A DNA stretch of 64,000 nt from CBFIDE01 sp965661265 (GTDB lineage Bacteria; Bacteroidota; Bacteroidia; Flavobacteriales; Schleiferiaceae). The translations under genes and the position numbers were made by a program. Below, in pieces: positions 1 to 8,689 of this stretch; positions within the stretch are counted from its first letter, which is position 1, and each line of letters starts with the position of its first letter. The stretch covers positions 62,001-126,000 of the forward strand of contig CBFIDE010000003.1 in NCBI GenBank assembly GCA_965661265.1. Reading direction: 5' to 3'. The notes under the pieces are model-generated. The model was not told where the DNA came from. It worked only from the letters and a program-made list of their open reading frames with translations, and made no database searches.

Positions 1-1
1 G

Positions 2-472
2 CTTCCAAAAGAAATTGGGGAACTTAAGAACCTTAAAGAGCTCAGTTTACATCATAATGATTTAGTGAGTCTTCCTAAAGAGATAGGGCAATTGCAAAAC
101 CTAGAGAGATTAGTGCTTAATAATAATAGGCTGGATAGCCTGCCAGAATCATTGGGAGACTTAAAGAATCTTAAATATCTATATCTTCAAGCCAACGAGC
201 TCACCTCTTTGCCTAAGAGCTTTGGGGCTTTAAAAAACTTAGAGGTTATTGATATTTCCAGAAACAACCTCAATAGCTTAGATAGCAGTTTAATAAGGAG
301 CCCAAATTTGATAGAGCTAAATATTAGCAGAGCGGGCCCTGCATTAATTATGCGTGATAGCATTTGTGAATTGAAAGTCTTAGAGTTTCTAACGATTGAT
401 AATAACACCATATTACCGCAATGCATTCTAGTTCCTAAAAACAGACAACTAACCGTAAGAGTAATAGATTGA
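2..472 (+). CDS. Leucine-rich-repeat protein, 3' part only
   Basis: The reading frame is open to the left edge, so the true start lies outside the window. At least five repeats of the 23-residue type LPxxIgxLkNLexLxLxxNxL are visible, with leucine, asparagine and proline at the expected positions. The last 50 residues lose the pattern and probably form a C-terminal cap ending RVID. Such LRR proteins normally act as protein-binding scaffolds; no signal peptide or sorting domain is visible in this part. The stop overlaps the proposed TTG start of paaD by four bases, suggesting translational coupling to the phenylacetate genes, which is unusual company for an LRR protein. The partner is unknown. 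Confidence 0.85.
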   Translation, partial: LPKEIGELKNLKELSLHHNDLVSLPKEIGQLQNLERLVLNNNRLDSLPESLGDLKNLKYLYLQANELTSLPKSFGALKNLEVIDISRNNLNSLDSSLIRSPNLIELNISRAGPALIMRDSICELKVLEFLTIDNNTILPQCILVPKNRQLTVRVID

Positions 473-954
473 AAGATTTAAAAGAGATTTGGAAGATAGT
501 AGAGGAAGTTTCCGATCCCGAGATACCCGTACTCAGTGTTACGGACATGGGTGTAATAAGAAATATAGAATTAGAGGGAAATAAAACAATAGTGACTATT
601 ACCCCCACCTATTCAGGCTGCCCCGCTATGAATGAGATTGAAGAAAACATTAGAGTTAAACTAATTGAAAGTGGAATAGAAAATATTGAGATTAAGACTT
701 CAATCTCACCACCCTGGACAACAGATTGGTTGACAGAGCGCGGTAAAAGAAAGCTTAAAGAATATGGAATCGCACCACCAGAAGGAAGCAGCCAAGATAA
801 AAGAGCTCTTTTTCAGGACGCAAAGAAGGTTCAATGTCCATTGTGTGATTCAAGAGATACCGAAATGCTAAGTCAGTTTGGGTCTACAGCTTGCAAGTCT
901 TTGTATAAATGCTTGAATTGCAAGGAGCCTTTTGACTATTTTAAATGCTTTTAG
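469..954 (+). CDS. paaD: Phenylacetyl-CoA epoxidase accessory subunit PaaD
   Basis: A 161-residue protein with an N-terminal MIP18/DUF59 fold (residues about 1-95; DPEIPVLSV and the SGCPAM cysteine motif) and a C-terminal zinc-ribbon-like part with CPLC near residue 123 and CLNC near residue 149. This is the two-part layout of PaaD, which is thought to help assemble or repair the iron centre of the PaaABCE ring epoxidase. No ATG fits: the best start is the TTG overlapping the stop of the LRR gene. The epoxidase subunits are presumably upstream of the window. The other paa genes resume 7.7 kb downstream, beyond an RND operon. Confidence 0.9.
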   Translation: MKDLKEIWKIVEEVSDPEIPVLSVTDMGVIRNIELEGNKTIVTITPTYSGCPAMNEIEENIRVKLIESGIENIEIKTSISPPWTTDWLTERGKRKLKEYGIAPPEGSSQDKRALFQDAKKVQCPLCDSRDTEMLSQFGSTACKSLYKCLNCKEPFDYFKCF

Positions 955-1082
955 TAGCAATATCTAGGTGTTTTTAAGTTAAAATAGACATTTTTTGAAG
1001 TTTTTGTTAGGAAAATAGCGGGGATTGTGTTAATCTTTTTTATTTGGGCTGCGGCTCTAATTAATTATTAACACAACAAATT

Positions 1083-1661
1083 ATGAAACAGCACAAAATT
1101 TAATGGCATTAGCGGCATTCGTTACTTTTGGATTCGCGGCAAACGCACAGAATGCAACAATAGATGCGCACGATATAAAGGTTGTTGTACCGTGTTATGC
1201 AATTTTAGATATTGAACCAGGTGTAGCTTCTAATGATATTACTCTAACAGCAACAGCTCCTACAGAAGCTTGAGACGCATTGGATTTATCTGGAGCAACA
1301 AATAGCGACTTATGGTTAAACTACTCTGCTCTTTTGAATGCAACTGGTAATAAATGGATCTGCATCTAGAAAGATTACACTAGCTCTTAACAATGCAACT
1401 CCTGTGAAGGTTATGATTTAACTTTTAGTAGCTTGAGCAGCTCAGAATAGTCAAGGTACCACAGGTAGCCAATCGGCAGCTTTAACACTTACTACTTCTG
1501 CTCAAGATTTAGTTACAACGATAGGTTCTGCTTATACTGCAACAGGTATCAATAACGGACATAATTTGACTTACTCTCTTATTGCTGCTACTCCAGGTTC
1601 TTTACAAGCAACTACTGGTGTTGATTATACTGTTACTTACACTTTTGTAGATAACCCATAA
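1083..1661 (+). pseudogene. Decayed pilin-like secreted protein
   Basis: Not open in any single frame. An ATG at 1083 starts MKQHKI and then hits TAA; a one-base shift to 1103 gives a signal peptide ending AANAQ followed by NATIDAHDIKVVVPCYAILD. Nonsense codons follow at 1271 (TGA), 1419 (TAA) and 1434 (TGA), and the frame changes again near 1360, where SASRKITLALNNATPVK resumes. The last readable stretch ends VDYTVTYTFVDNP and stops at 1659-1661. Joined together the pieces give a Ser/Thr/Ala-rich secreted protein of about 190 residues, like small pilin-like (DUF4402-like) surface proteins of marine Bacteroidota; that resemblance is from memory. At least two frameshifts and three stops make it non-functional unless the sequence has errors. 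Confidence 0.75.
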
Positions 1662-1690
1662 TATATCCATTTATTCAAAATTTTCTAGGA

Positions 1691-1724
1691 GGCCAGAAAT
1701 TCTGAATTTCTAGGCCGCTTTCTT
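1691..1724 (+). terminator. Terminator-like hairpin after the pilin-like pseudogene
   Basis: GGCCAGAAATTC pairs with GAATTTCTAGGCC across a one-base centre, with a single bulged A, and is followed by GCTTTCTT. The stem is strong but the T-run is weak, so this could be a terminator or a stabilising hairpin between the two decayed genes. Confidence 0.4.
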
Positions 1725-1736
1725 AGTTTCAAACAC

Positions 1737-2239
1737 ATGGTCTTGAGCAGCATAAAATACATATTAATTCTTATGTTACTGAGCTTTTAGTCAATTGGAG
1801 CAATTGTGATTATCAATGGTTTGACCTATACTCACAAATTGAATCCTAGCAGTCAGCTTCAGAATAATATTTTGATTAAGAATATAGGCAAAGAAGAGGT
1901 CAGGGTAATCTTTTGCCAAAAAGACCTTGGTCTTCAGTGTGATATTCCAGGTTATACATTAGATAGTCTTGGGTCCAACTCAAGGACTCATGGAAAATAG
2001 ATTGGAATAGTAGAAAAAGAAAGAATACTTGGGCCAGGTCATGAATACCAACTATCCTATATTATAAAAGCTCTGAGAGAAGAGCTTATCGGAAGGTATC
2101 GGGGTGCATTTAGTAGAATACAAGGCTAAGATTGATACTGTTTAGGAAAAGTCAGAGCTTCAAAAAACAGCATGAAGAAAAGTTAGATGTCTCAACATTG
2201 AAAACGCATCATATTTTTCCTAAAACGTTAAAAAGCTGA
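1737..2239 (+). pseudogene. Decayed second secreted protein (possibly chaperone-like)
   Basis: ATG at 1737 opens a signal-peptide-like run that hits an in-frame TAG at 1788. The same frame continues through INGLTYTHKLNPSSQLQN to a second TAG at 1998, then through ILGPGHEYQLSYIIK. A frameshift near 2065 leads into EGIGVHLVEYKAKIDTV, ended by TAG at 2143, and coding-like traces run on to TGA at 2237. Removing the lesions gives a protein of about 160 residues with an N-terminal beta-rich part. Its place directly after a pilin-like gene suggests a periplasmic chaperone-like partner, but I do not recognise a named family. No intact copy is in the window. Confidence 0.65.
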
Positions 2240-2262
2240 CCATATTGTTAATAATAATATGG
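2240..2262 (+). other. Inverted repeat upstream of RND operon 1
   Basis: CCATATT and AATATGG form a perfect 7-base inverted repeat with a 9-base AT-rich centre, about 85 bases before the adaptor gene. It could be a regulator-binding dyad or a hairpin left from the decayed locus. No local repressor gene is adjacent. Confidence 0.4.
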
Positions 2263-2280
2263 GTCCAGCTATATCTTAAA

Positions 2281-2305
2281 AGCTTCAAAAGAGAAGCTCT
2301 TTTTC
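2281..2305 (+). terminator. Terminator hairpin before RND operon 1
   Basis: AGCTTC (2281-2286) pairs with GAAGCT (2293-2298) and is followed by CTTTTTCT, the form of a short intrinsic terminator. It probably ends transcription of the decayed genes and insulates the efflux operon whose first codon is at 2345. Confidence 0.5.
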
Positions 2306-2344
2306 TATTAGGAATTGTATATTGCTTAGCTGAAAGAACTCCTT

Positions 2345-3496
2345 ATGAAAGCAGCTTTTATCTCATTTGCTATTTTAATCTTAGTTGGGTGTCAGCAAAA
2401 AGACTTAGTCCAAGAAGCACTACCCATTGAGGTCAGTGTTGTTAAAATAATTGAAGATACCGTTAGTATTAAAAAAGACTTTGTGGGTCAAGTGTATGGT
2501 AAAGTGGATATACCTATTAGAGCTAGAGCAGAAGGTTACCTCATGGGCATTAGGTTTAAAGAGGGACAAAAGGTTTATAAAGACTCACTTCTATACACTA
2601 TTGATGCCCAGCCTTTTGAGGCAGCACTTTCTGAAGCTAACTCTTCTTTAGCAGAAGCAAAAGTTGGTCTTGTACGCGCTAATAATGACGTGAATAGGGT
2701 CAAGCCTTTAGCGGAAATGAATGCGGTAAGTCAGAGAGATTTAGATGCGGCGATAGCGGAACAAGGGGCGGCTGAGGCAATGGTTTCTGCGGCTGAAGCA
2801 AATGTTGATATGATGGAAATTCAGCTGAGCTATACTAGAGTTAGAGCTCCAATTGATGGCCTTATAGGAAAGTCGCTTGCTAAAATTGGAGAATTTGTAG
2901 GGCGTGAACCTAATCCAGTAATATTAAATACCGTCTCTAGAATTGACTCAATCAGAGTGGAATTCTTTTTAACAGAATCAGATTATCTCTTATTAGCTAG
3001 AGCAGCTAGAGCACAAGAGGCTAAACTTACCCTTGATTCTGCTGAAGAGGATAAAGCACCTAAACTTCCTCTGGAGCTTATATTAGCTGACGGATCCATT
3101 TTCGAATACCCGGGCTATGTGGATTTCATCAATAGACAAGTGGACGCAGATATTGGGGCAATTCTAATTCAAGCCACTTTTCCAAATCCAAACAAAACCA
3201 TACGCCCCGGGCAGTTTGCTAAAATTAGAGCCATAGTAAGTCAAATGGATAATGGATTATTAGTTCCTCAAAGGTGTGTTCAGGAATTTCAAGGATCCTT
3301 TTTTGTGTTGGCAGTAGATGCTGAAGGATTGGTAAAACGCCAAACCATAGAAATACAAGCAAAGTATAGAGATTATTTCCTTGTTAAAAAAGGACTAAAG
3401 CTCGGAGATCAGGTGATTTTAGAAGGCCTTCAAAAAGTTTCTGAAGGCAAGACTGTTCAAATGAAAGAAGTAGAATTCCAGTCTAAGTTTAATTAA
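2345..3496 (+). CDS. RND efflux periplasmic adaptor (AcrA/MexA type) lipoprotein
   Basis: 383 residues. A lipobox LVGC with the lipid-carrying Cys at residue 16 places it on the periplasmic face of the inner membrane. The order is: barrel-sandwich/lipoyl half, alpha-helical hairpin (about residues 95-160, rich in Ala and Glu), second lipoyl half (RAPIDGLIGKS), beta-barrel and membrane-proximal domain (IRPGQFAKIR). It links the pump at 3508 to the outer-membrane channel at 6666. This order adaptor, pump, channel is the classic tripartite HAE-1 operon. The substrate cannot be read from sequence. No regulator is adjacent. Confidence 0.93.
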   Translation: MKAAFISFAILILVGCQQKDLVQEALPIEVSVVKIIEDTVSIKKDFVGQVYGKVDIPIRARAEGYLMGIRFKEGQKVYKDSLLYTIDAQPFEAALSEANSSLAEAKVGLVRANNDVNRVKPLAEMNAVSQRDLDAAIAEQGAAEAMVSAAEANVDMMEIQLSYTRVRAPIDGLIGKSLAKIGEFVGREPNPVILNTVSRIDSIRVEFFLTESDYLLLARAARAQEAKLTLDSAEEDKAPKLPLELILADGSIFEYPGYVDFINRQVDADIGAILIQATFPNPNKTIRPGQFAKIRAIVSQMDNGLLVPQRCVQEFQGSFFVLAVDAEGLVKRQTIEIQAKYRDYFLVKKGLKLGDQVILEGLQKVSEGKTVQMKEVEFQSKFN

Positions 3497-3507
3497 TATA
3501 TAGGCTG

Positions 3508-6500
3508 ATGTCAAAACAAGAAGAACATATATTTTTCGTTAAAAGACCTATTGTAGCCATCGTGATAGCCCTCTTCATGGTTATTATTGGTAGTATTTCT
3601 TTAACCACACTGCCTATTGAACAGTACCCAAATATTACACCTCCTGTAGTTAGAGTGAGCACAAGTTTTACCGGTGCAAACGCCATAAGTGTGGAGCAGT
3701 CTGTTGCCTCGCCTTTAGAGCAAGAAGTGAATGGAGTAGAGAATATGCTCTATATGAAGTCTACCAATGCAAATGACGGAACGCTTGCTTTGGATGTCAC
3801 CTTTGATTTGGGCACAGACCCAGATATGAATACAGTTTTTACTCAGACTAGAGTCTCTGCCGCAACGCCTAAATTACCTGAAGAGGTGAAAAGACTGGGT
3901 GTAAAGACTGAAAAGTCAATGCCTAATATTTTAATGTTGGTCACATTAACATCGCCTGAAGGCACATATACCCAAGATGTCTTAGGAAATTACGGAATAA
4001 TAAATATTAAAGATGAGCTTGCTAGAATTAAGGGGGTAGGAAGGGTGCAAGTCCTTGGCGCTAGTGACTATAGCATGAGAATTTGGGTCAAGCCCGATTT
4101 ATTAGCGAAGCTCGGAATAAGCATTCCTGAAATAACCTCTGCTATTAGAGAGCAAAATGTAATTGCCCCTGGAGGAAAATTTGGAGCGGAGCCTGCACCA
4201 AAAGGAACAGAATTCACGTATACTGTAAGGCTTCCGGATAGGCTGGTCTCAGAAAAGGAGTTTGGAGAAGTAGTAATAAAATCTAGCTCGGATGGATCTC
4301 AATTAAAGCTAAAAGATATTGCAAGAGTTGAATTAGGTGTGGAAACGTATAATTCATTCACCCGATTGAACGGCAAGAGTTGTGCCATCATATCCCTTTA
4401 TCAAGCGCCAGGGTCAAATGCTGTTGTTCTTGCTGAAGAGGTAAGGTCTAAAATGGATGAGCTGAAAGCTAAGTTCCCAAATGATATAGACTATGAAGTC
4501 TCACTGGATTCTACGGAGCCAATTAATGCTGGTATTGATGAAATTATTGAGACTTTAATTATCGCTTTATTATTAGTGATTTTGGTGGTTTTCCTTTTTA
4601 TTCAAGACTGGAGAGCAACATTAATTCCAACGCTAGCAATTCCGGTATCACTGATTGCTGCCTTCATGCTTTTCCCACTATTAGGCTTCACAATAAATAC
4701 TCTTTCGCTCTTAGGTTTAGTGCTGGCCATTGGAATTGTAGTAGATGATGCCATCGTCGTAGTTGAGGCCGTACAGGTGAATATGGCCTCTGGGATGGGG
4801 GTAAAACAGGCGACCTCTCAAGCAATGAGAGAAGTAACCGCACCAGTTATTGCTACTACTCTTGTATTAGTTGCTGTATTTATTCCTGTTGCAGCAATGG
4901 CTGGAATAACGGGTAGGCTTTATCAAGAATTCGCAATAACTATCGCTGTATCGGTAGTCTTCTCTTCTATTAATGCATTAAGCTTAAGTCCTGCACTTTG
5001 TTCATTATTACTGAAAGAACCTAAGCCAACTAAAGGTCTTTTAGGTAAATTTTTTAACAGCTTCAACAGAGGTTTTGATAAGACAACGGAGTCCTATACA
5101 AACCTTACTGCCATAATCGCTGGAAAGCTAAAAAGAGGAGCACTCTATATTGTGATCACCCTCTTAGCTGCTGCCTATTTTGGGTCTCAAGTTCCTGGAG
5201 GTTTTATGCCTGAAGAGGATCAAGGATATTTATATGTGAATATTCAACTACCTAATGCAGCAAGCATGCAAAGGAGTGATGAAGTGTGTAGAAAGATTGA
5301 ATCCATGTTAGAGAAGGAGGAGGATATTCAGTACATCACGACTATCTCGGGCTTTAGTTTATTGTCTTCGGCATTTATCCCAAATACTGGATTTATGTTT
5401 ATTAAACTTACCAATTGGGATGATAGGGAGCTTACAGTTAATGAATATATTAATAAACTGAATCGTCTTTTTTCTAAGGAAATAAAGGAAGCACAAGTTT
5501 TTGCTTTTGGCCCTCCTGCCGTTCCTGGTCTTGGAAATGGATCTGGCTTTAGTATCATGATTCAGGATAAGGGCGGAAGTGACCCTGCTTATCTAGCAAA
5601 AAACACTTATGCTTTTGTAAAAGCTGCAATGGAGAGACCTGAAATAGGAAATGCTTTTACCACTTATCAGGCCACAGTACCTCAAAGGTATATGAACATT
5701 AATACTGATAAAATCCTAAAAGCTGGGGTTTCTCTTGATGATGTCTATAATACTTTTGCAGCCTTTTTAGGAGGTGCTTATGTCAATGATTTCAATCGAT
5801 TTGGAAGACTCTATAAAGCTTATGTTCAGGCTGAACCAGAATACCGTCAAGATCAAAGTGGACTGGATTTATTCTATGTGAAAAATAAGGAGGGGGATAA
5901 AGTTCCTATTTCAACTTTTGTACAGGTTCAAAATACTTCTGGCCCAGACTATACCAATCGCTTTAATCTATATCGATCGGCAGAGGTTACCGGAGTGCCA
6001 GCAAAGGGCTATAGCTCTACTCAAGCAATGGAGGCTTTAGAAGAAGTTGCAGAGGGACTATTGCCATCTGACATGACTTATAGCTGGAACGCAATGAGCT
6101 ATCAAGAATCAAAAGCTAGTGGGCAAGCAGGAATTGTTTTCGCCTTTTCTCTCTTATTTGTATTCCTAATTCTTGCGGCTCAATATGAAAGTTGGTCCAT
6201 GCCTTTTGCCATATTATTGGGAACCCCATTTGCTCTGTTTGGAGCATTTCTATTCCTCTATTTAGCAAGATTGATGAGCGAGTCTTATTTGAATAATATT
6301 TTCGCTCAGATAAGCTTGGTCATGCTCATAGCCATGGCAGCTAAGAATGCGATTCTGATTGTAGAATTTGCAAAGATGAAATTTGATGAAGGACTTTCTT
6401 TATTTGATGCGGCAGTTCAAGCGGCCAAATTGAGATTCAGACCCATCTTAATGACCGCCTTTTCTTTTATCCTAGGTATTCTACCTCTTATTTTAGCAAG

Positions 6501-6669
6501 CGGTTCAGGAGCAGAAGCCAGAAAAGTAATGGGTGTGGCACTTTTAGGAGGAATGGGTTTAGCAACTCTTTTAGGAGTATTTATGTATCCTATGCTCTTT
6601 ATATTGGTTGGAAAACTGGGAGGTTACGAGAAGAAAAGAGAAAAGGAAGCTCAAAAACTGAACGCATGA
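3508..6669 (+). CDS. RND efflux pump, HAE-1 family (AcrB-like)
   Basis: 1053 residues, the normal length for AcrB-type proton-driven inner-membrane pumps. The N-terminus (FVKRPIVAIVIALFM, then LPIEQYPNITPP) is diagnostic. Two halves each carry a large periplasmic loop after TM1 and TM7, and helix TM4 contains GIVVDDAIVVVE with the paired Asp of the proton relay. It starts 12 bases after the adaptor gene and its stop overlaps the ATG of the channel gene, so the three are one transcription unit. Likely exports amphiphilic toxins or aromatic compounds; a role in tolerance to phenylacetate intermediates is only suggested by location between paaD and paaG. Confidence 0.95.
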   Translation: MSKQEEHIFFVKRPIVAIVIALFMVIIGSISLTTLPIEQYPNITPPVVRVSTSFTGANAISVEQSVASPLEQEVNGVENMLYMKSTNANDGTLALDVTFDLGTDPDMNTVFTQTRVSAATPKLPEEVKRLGVKTEKSMPNILMLVTLTSPEGTYTQDVLGNYGIINIKDELARIKGVGRVQVLGASDYSMRIWVKPDLLAKLGISIPEITSAIREQNVIAPGGKFGAEPAPKGTEFTYTVRLPDRLVSEKEFGEVVIKSSSDGSQLKLKDIARVELGVETYNSFTRLNGKSCAIISLYQAPGSNAVVLAEEVRSKMDELKAKFPNDIDYEVSLDSTEPINAGIDEIIETLIIALLLVILVVFLFIQDWRATLIPTLAIPVSLIAAFMLFPLLGFTINTLSLLGLVLAIGIVVDDAIVVVEAVQVNMASGMGVKQATSQAMREVTAPVIATTLVLVAVFIPVAAMAGITGRLYQEFAITIAVSVVFSSINALSLSPALCSLLLKEPKPTKGLLGKFFNSFNRGFDKTTESYTNLTAIIAGKLKRGALYIVITLLAAAYFGSQVPGGFMPEEDQGYLYVNIQLPNAASMQRSDEVCRKIESMLEKEEDIQYITTISGFSLLSSAFIPNTGFMFIKLTNWDDRELTVNEYINKLNRLFSKEIKEAQVFAFGPPAVPGLGNGSGFSIMIQDKGGSDPAYLAKNTYAFVKAAMERPEIGNAFTTYQATVPQRYMNINTDKILKAGVSLDDVYNTFAAFLGGAYVNDFNRFGRLYKAYVQAEPEYRQDQSGLDLFYVKNKEGDKVPISTFVQVQNTSGPDYTNRFNLYRSAEVTGVPAKGYSSTQAMEALEEVAEGLLPSDMTYSWNAMSYQESKASGQAGIVFAFSLLFVFLILAAQYESWSMPFAILLGTPFALFGAFLFLYLARLMSESYLNNIFAQISLVMLIAMAAKNAILIVEFAKMKFDEGLSLFDAAVQAAKLRFRPILMTAFSFILGILPLILASGSGAEARKVMGVALLGGMGLATLLGVFMYPMLFILVGKLGGYEKKREKEAQKLNA

Positions 6670-8081
6670 GAAAGATAATTTTACTTGGGATTACTATTCT
6701 CTTTGTAGCTGGCTGTAAAGTGGGTAAGAATTATAAAGGAGTGGAGCTTGAAGGACCAGATTACTATACTTATTTGGACACCACAAAAGAGGTTGCTCCA
6801 TTAACTCTGAATATAGATACTATTGTTGCGGATTCTCTTGCAAATTTAGATTGGTTTTCTATTTATAATGACCCTTTGCTAGACACCCTTGTGGAAATGG
6901 CCCTTACTAAAAATCAGGATCTTCTTTTGGCTGCAGAAAGTGTCAACCAAGCCCTTTTAGGGATAAGTGTTCAAAGAACAGAAATGCTTCCTAATGTTGG
7001 CTATCAAGCGAATATAAGCCGAGGTAATTTTCAGAATAATCAATTAGGGAGCACTTCTAATTTATACTATGGCCTTGGGAGTGTTAATTGGGAATTAGAC
7101 TTTTGGGGAAAATACAGACGTCTAAATGAGGCCGCTAAGGCTAAATATTTATCCAGTGAACAAGCCTATAGAGCAACAAAAATTAGTTTAGTTTCCTCTG
7201 TTGCTAAGCTGTATTTTATTCTTCTTGAGAATGAAATGAGATTAGATGTTTCTCATCAAACTTTGGCTTTGCGCGATAGTATGTTGGTAATAATACAAGC
7301 TCGATTTGATAAAGGGATTATTCCAGAAATTGATTTAAACCAAGCACAAATTCAAAGAGCTATTGCAGCAGGAAGCGTTCCTTTAATAGAGCGAAGGATT
7401 GCGGCAAATAAACTAGAGTTATCGTACCTTCTAGGAGGCTTGCCAAGATCAATAAATACGATTAAGCCTCTAGCAATGCAGGATACTGCTATCCATATTC
7501 CTATGGGATTACCAAGTGATTTATTAGCCAGAAGGCCAGATATTCTTTTAGCGGAACAAGAGCTGATTGCCCAAAACGCATTAGTTGGTGTTGCTCAAGC
7601 AAATAGATTGCCATCCATAAGCCTGACTGGAATTTTAGGAATTGTAGGTAATGATTTAGCCAACTTAAATAGCGGAGCTACTGCATGGAATATCGGAGGG
7701 TCTATGATGGGACCTTTGTTTTATTGGGGTAGGTATAAAAGACTGGCAGATATTGAACAGAGTAAAAGAGTTCAATCGGAATTAATTTATGAGAGAGTTG
7801 TTTTAAACTCTTTTAGAGAAGTAGAGGAAGTATTGGCAAGAATAAATTCATTGAAAACAGAAATCGAAGCTCGACATGACCATGTACAAGCTTCCTTAAG
7901 AGCACAAGAATTATCTCAACAAAGATATAATGAGGGTGTAACTAGTTATCTAGAATACCTAGAGTCTCAAAGACAAGCCTTTGAAGCTCAACAGAATTAT
8001 GCCGGAACTAAGCAACAACTATTGAGCGCTTATACAGATTTATATAAAGCACTTGGAGGTGGCTGGATGTTAGAAAATTAA
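6666..8081 (+). CDS. RND efflux outer-membrane lipoprotein (OprM/NodT type)
   Basis: 471 residues with a lipobox VAGC (Cys17), as in NodT/OprM channels. Two repeats of the outer-membrane factor fold are visible, each with long coiled-coil helices (NQDLLLAAESVNQA; VEEVLARINSL) and the RRPDILLAEQ motif typical of the family. It forms the TolC-like duct for the pump encoded just upstream, with which it shares an ATGA overlap. It ends 8 bases from the convergent lipoprotein gene. Confidence 0.93.
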   Translation: MRKIILLGITILFVAGCKVGKNYKGVELEGPDYYTYLDTTKEVAPLTLNIDTIVADSLANLDWFSIYNDPLLDTLVEMALTKNQDLLLAAESVNQALLGISVQRTEMLPNVGYQANISRGNFQNNQLGSTSNLYYGLGSVNWELDFWGKYRRLNEAAKAKYLSSEQAYRATKISLVSSVAKLYFILLENEMRLDVSHQTLALRDSMLVIIQARFDKGIIPEIDLNQAQIQRAIAAGSVPLIERRIAANKLELSYLLGGLPRSINTIKPLAMQDTAIHIPMGLPSDLLARRPDILLAEQELIAQNALVGVAQANRLPSISLTGILGIVGNDLANLNSGATAWNIGGSMMGPLFYWGRYKRLADIEQSKRVQSELIYERVVLNSFREVEEVLARINSLKTEIEARHDHVQASLRAQELSQQRYNEGVTSYLEYLESQRQAFEAQQNYAGTKQQLLSAYTDLYKALGGGWMLEN

Positions 8082-8089
8082 AATTTCAA

Positions 8090-8530
8090 TTAGCCATTAT
8101 ATTCGTGAATGACCTTTCCATCTTGGTCATATACTTTGGTAGAGCCTTGCATTTTTCCTTTGGCGTAAGTTGCCTGAGATTTTAATTTGCCCGTTGCGTG
8201 AAAAGTTAGTTGCTCGCCATCTAGCACACCATCGGTATAATTGTACTCTTCTTTAATTTGTCCGTTGGAATAGAATAATTCGCTTTTTCCATTCTTAATT
8301 CCAGAACTATAAGAAACTGAACTTTTTAGCTTACCGTCTTGAAAATAAGACTCAATAAGGCCGTTAAAATTTTCATCCTCGTAAGTCATAAGGCCAGAAG
8401 ACTCTTGTAATTTTGTGTCATTAGACTTTACGATAGTTCTTTCTTCATTGTTCCGAGAAGATACTTGGCAAGATTGTAGAGTGAATAAGAATCCCGCGAA
8501 AGCGGAAAGAAGGTATAGTTGAGTTTTCAT
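8090..8530 (-). CDS. YwqK/MORN-repeat-like lipoprotein
   Basis: 146 residues with a lipobox LQSC (Cys21). The body is four or so repeats of about 20-23 residues with the pattern G-x-x-x-G-x-x-x-x-(Y/F)-x-x-(D/N)-G-K-(L/I)-K, e.g. DGEQLTFHATGKLKSQATYA, as in proteins annotated as YwqK-family antitoxin or MORN-variant repeats. In Bacteroidota these are usually stand-alone envelope lipoproteins, and no toxin gene is adjacent, so a toxin-antitoxin role is not supported. It has its own TAnnTTTG promoter and is convergent with the efflux operon. Confidence 0.8.
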   Translation of the reverse strand: MKTQLYLLSAFAGFLFTLQSCQVSSRNNEERTIVKSNDTKLQESSGLMTYEDENFNGLIESYFQDGKLKSSVSYSSGIKNGKSELFYSNGQIKEEYNYTDGVLDGEQLTFHATGKLKSQATYAKGKMQGSTKVYDQDGKVIHEYNG

Positions 8531-8548
8531 AGAGCGTTGAATTCACAC

Positions 8549-8556
8549 CAAAGATA
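8549..8556 (-). promoter_or_regulatory. -7 element TATCTTTG for the YwqK-like gene
   Basis: On the minus strand this reads TATCTTTG, an exact match to the Bacteroidota -7 consensus TAnnTTTG, 18 bases before the ATG at 8530. A TTTG about 13 bases further upstream is a possible but badly spaced -33 element. Confidence 0.6.
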
Positions 8557-8659
8557 GTCCAAGATTTATCAAATCCTTCTGAACTGAATAAAAGCTAAGC
8601 TTTAATTAGTTTAAGATTAGAATTCTCAATCATTCATGCAGTTAGACCAATCTATTCTT

Positions 8660-8667
8660 TATTTTTG
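8660..8667 (+). promoter_or_regulatory. -7 element TATTTTTG for paaG operon
   Basis: TATTTTTG matches TAnnTTTG exactly and lies 22 bases before the paaG start. It is in the divergent gap shared with the YwqK-like lipoprotein, so it is the probable promoter of the paaG-paaH-ABC-ferredoxin transcription unit. Confidence 0.6.
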
Positions 8668-8689
8668 AAAGCATTGAAATTTTAAAAGT

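Noticed and set aside
1737..2239. Recoding of TAG as an amino acid in the second decayed gene
   Set aside because: All three in-frame stops in the readable traces are TAG, but frameshifts are also present and neighbouring genes use TAG as a normal stop.
2245..2430. Short plus-strand frame overlapping the start of the RND adaptor
   Set aside because: It runs through a terminator hairpin and out of frame into the adaptor gene.
8090..8530. YwqK-like gene as an antitoxin
   Set aside because: Lipobox and the absence of any adjacent toxin gene argue for an envelope lipoprotein.
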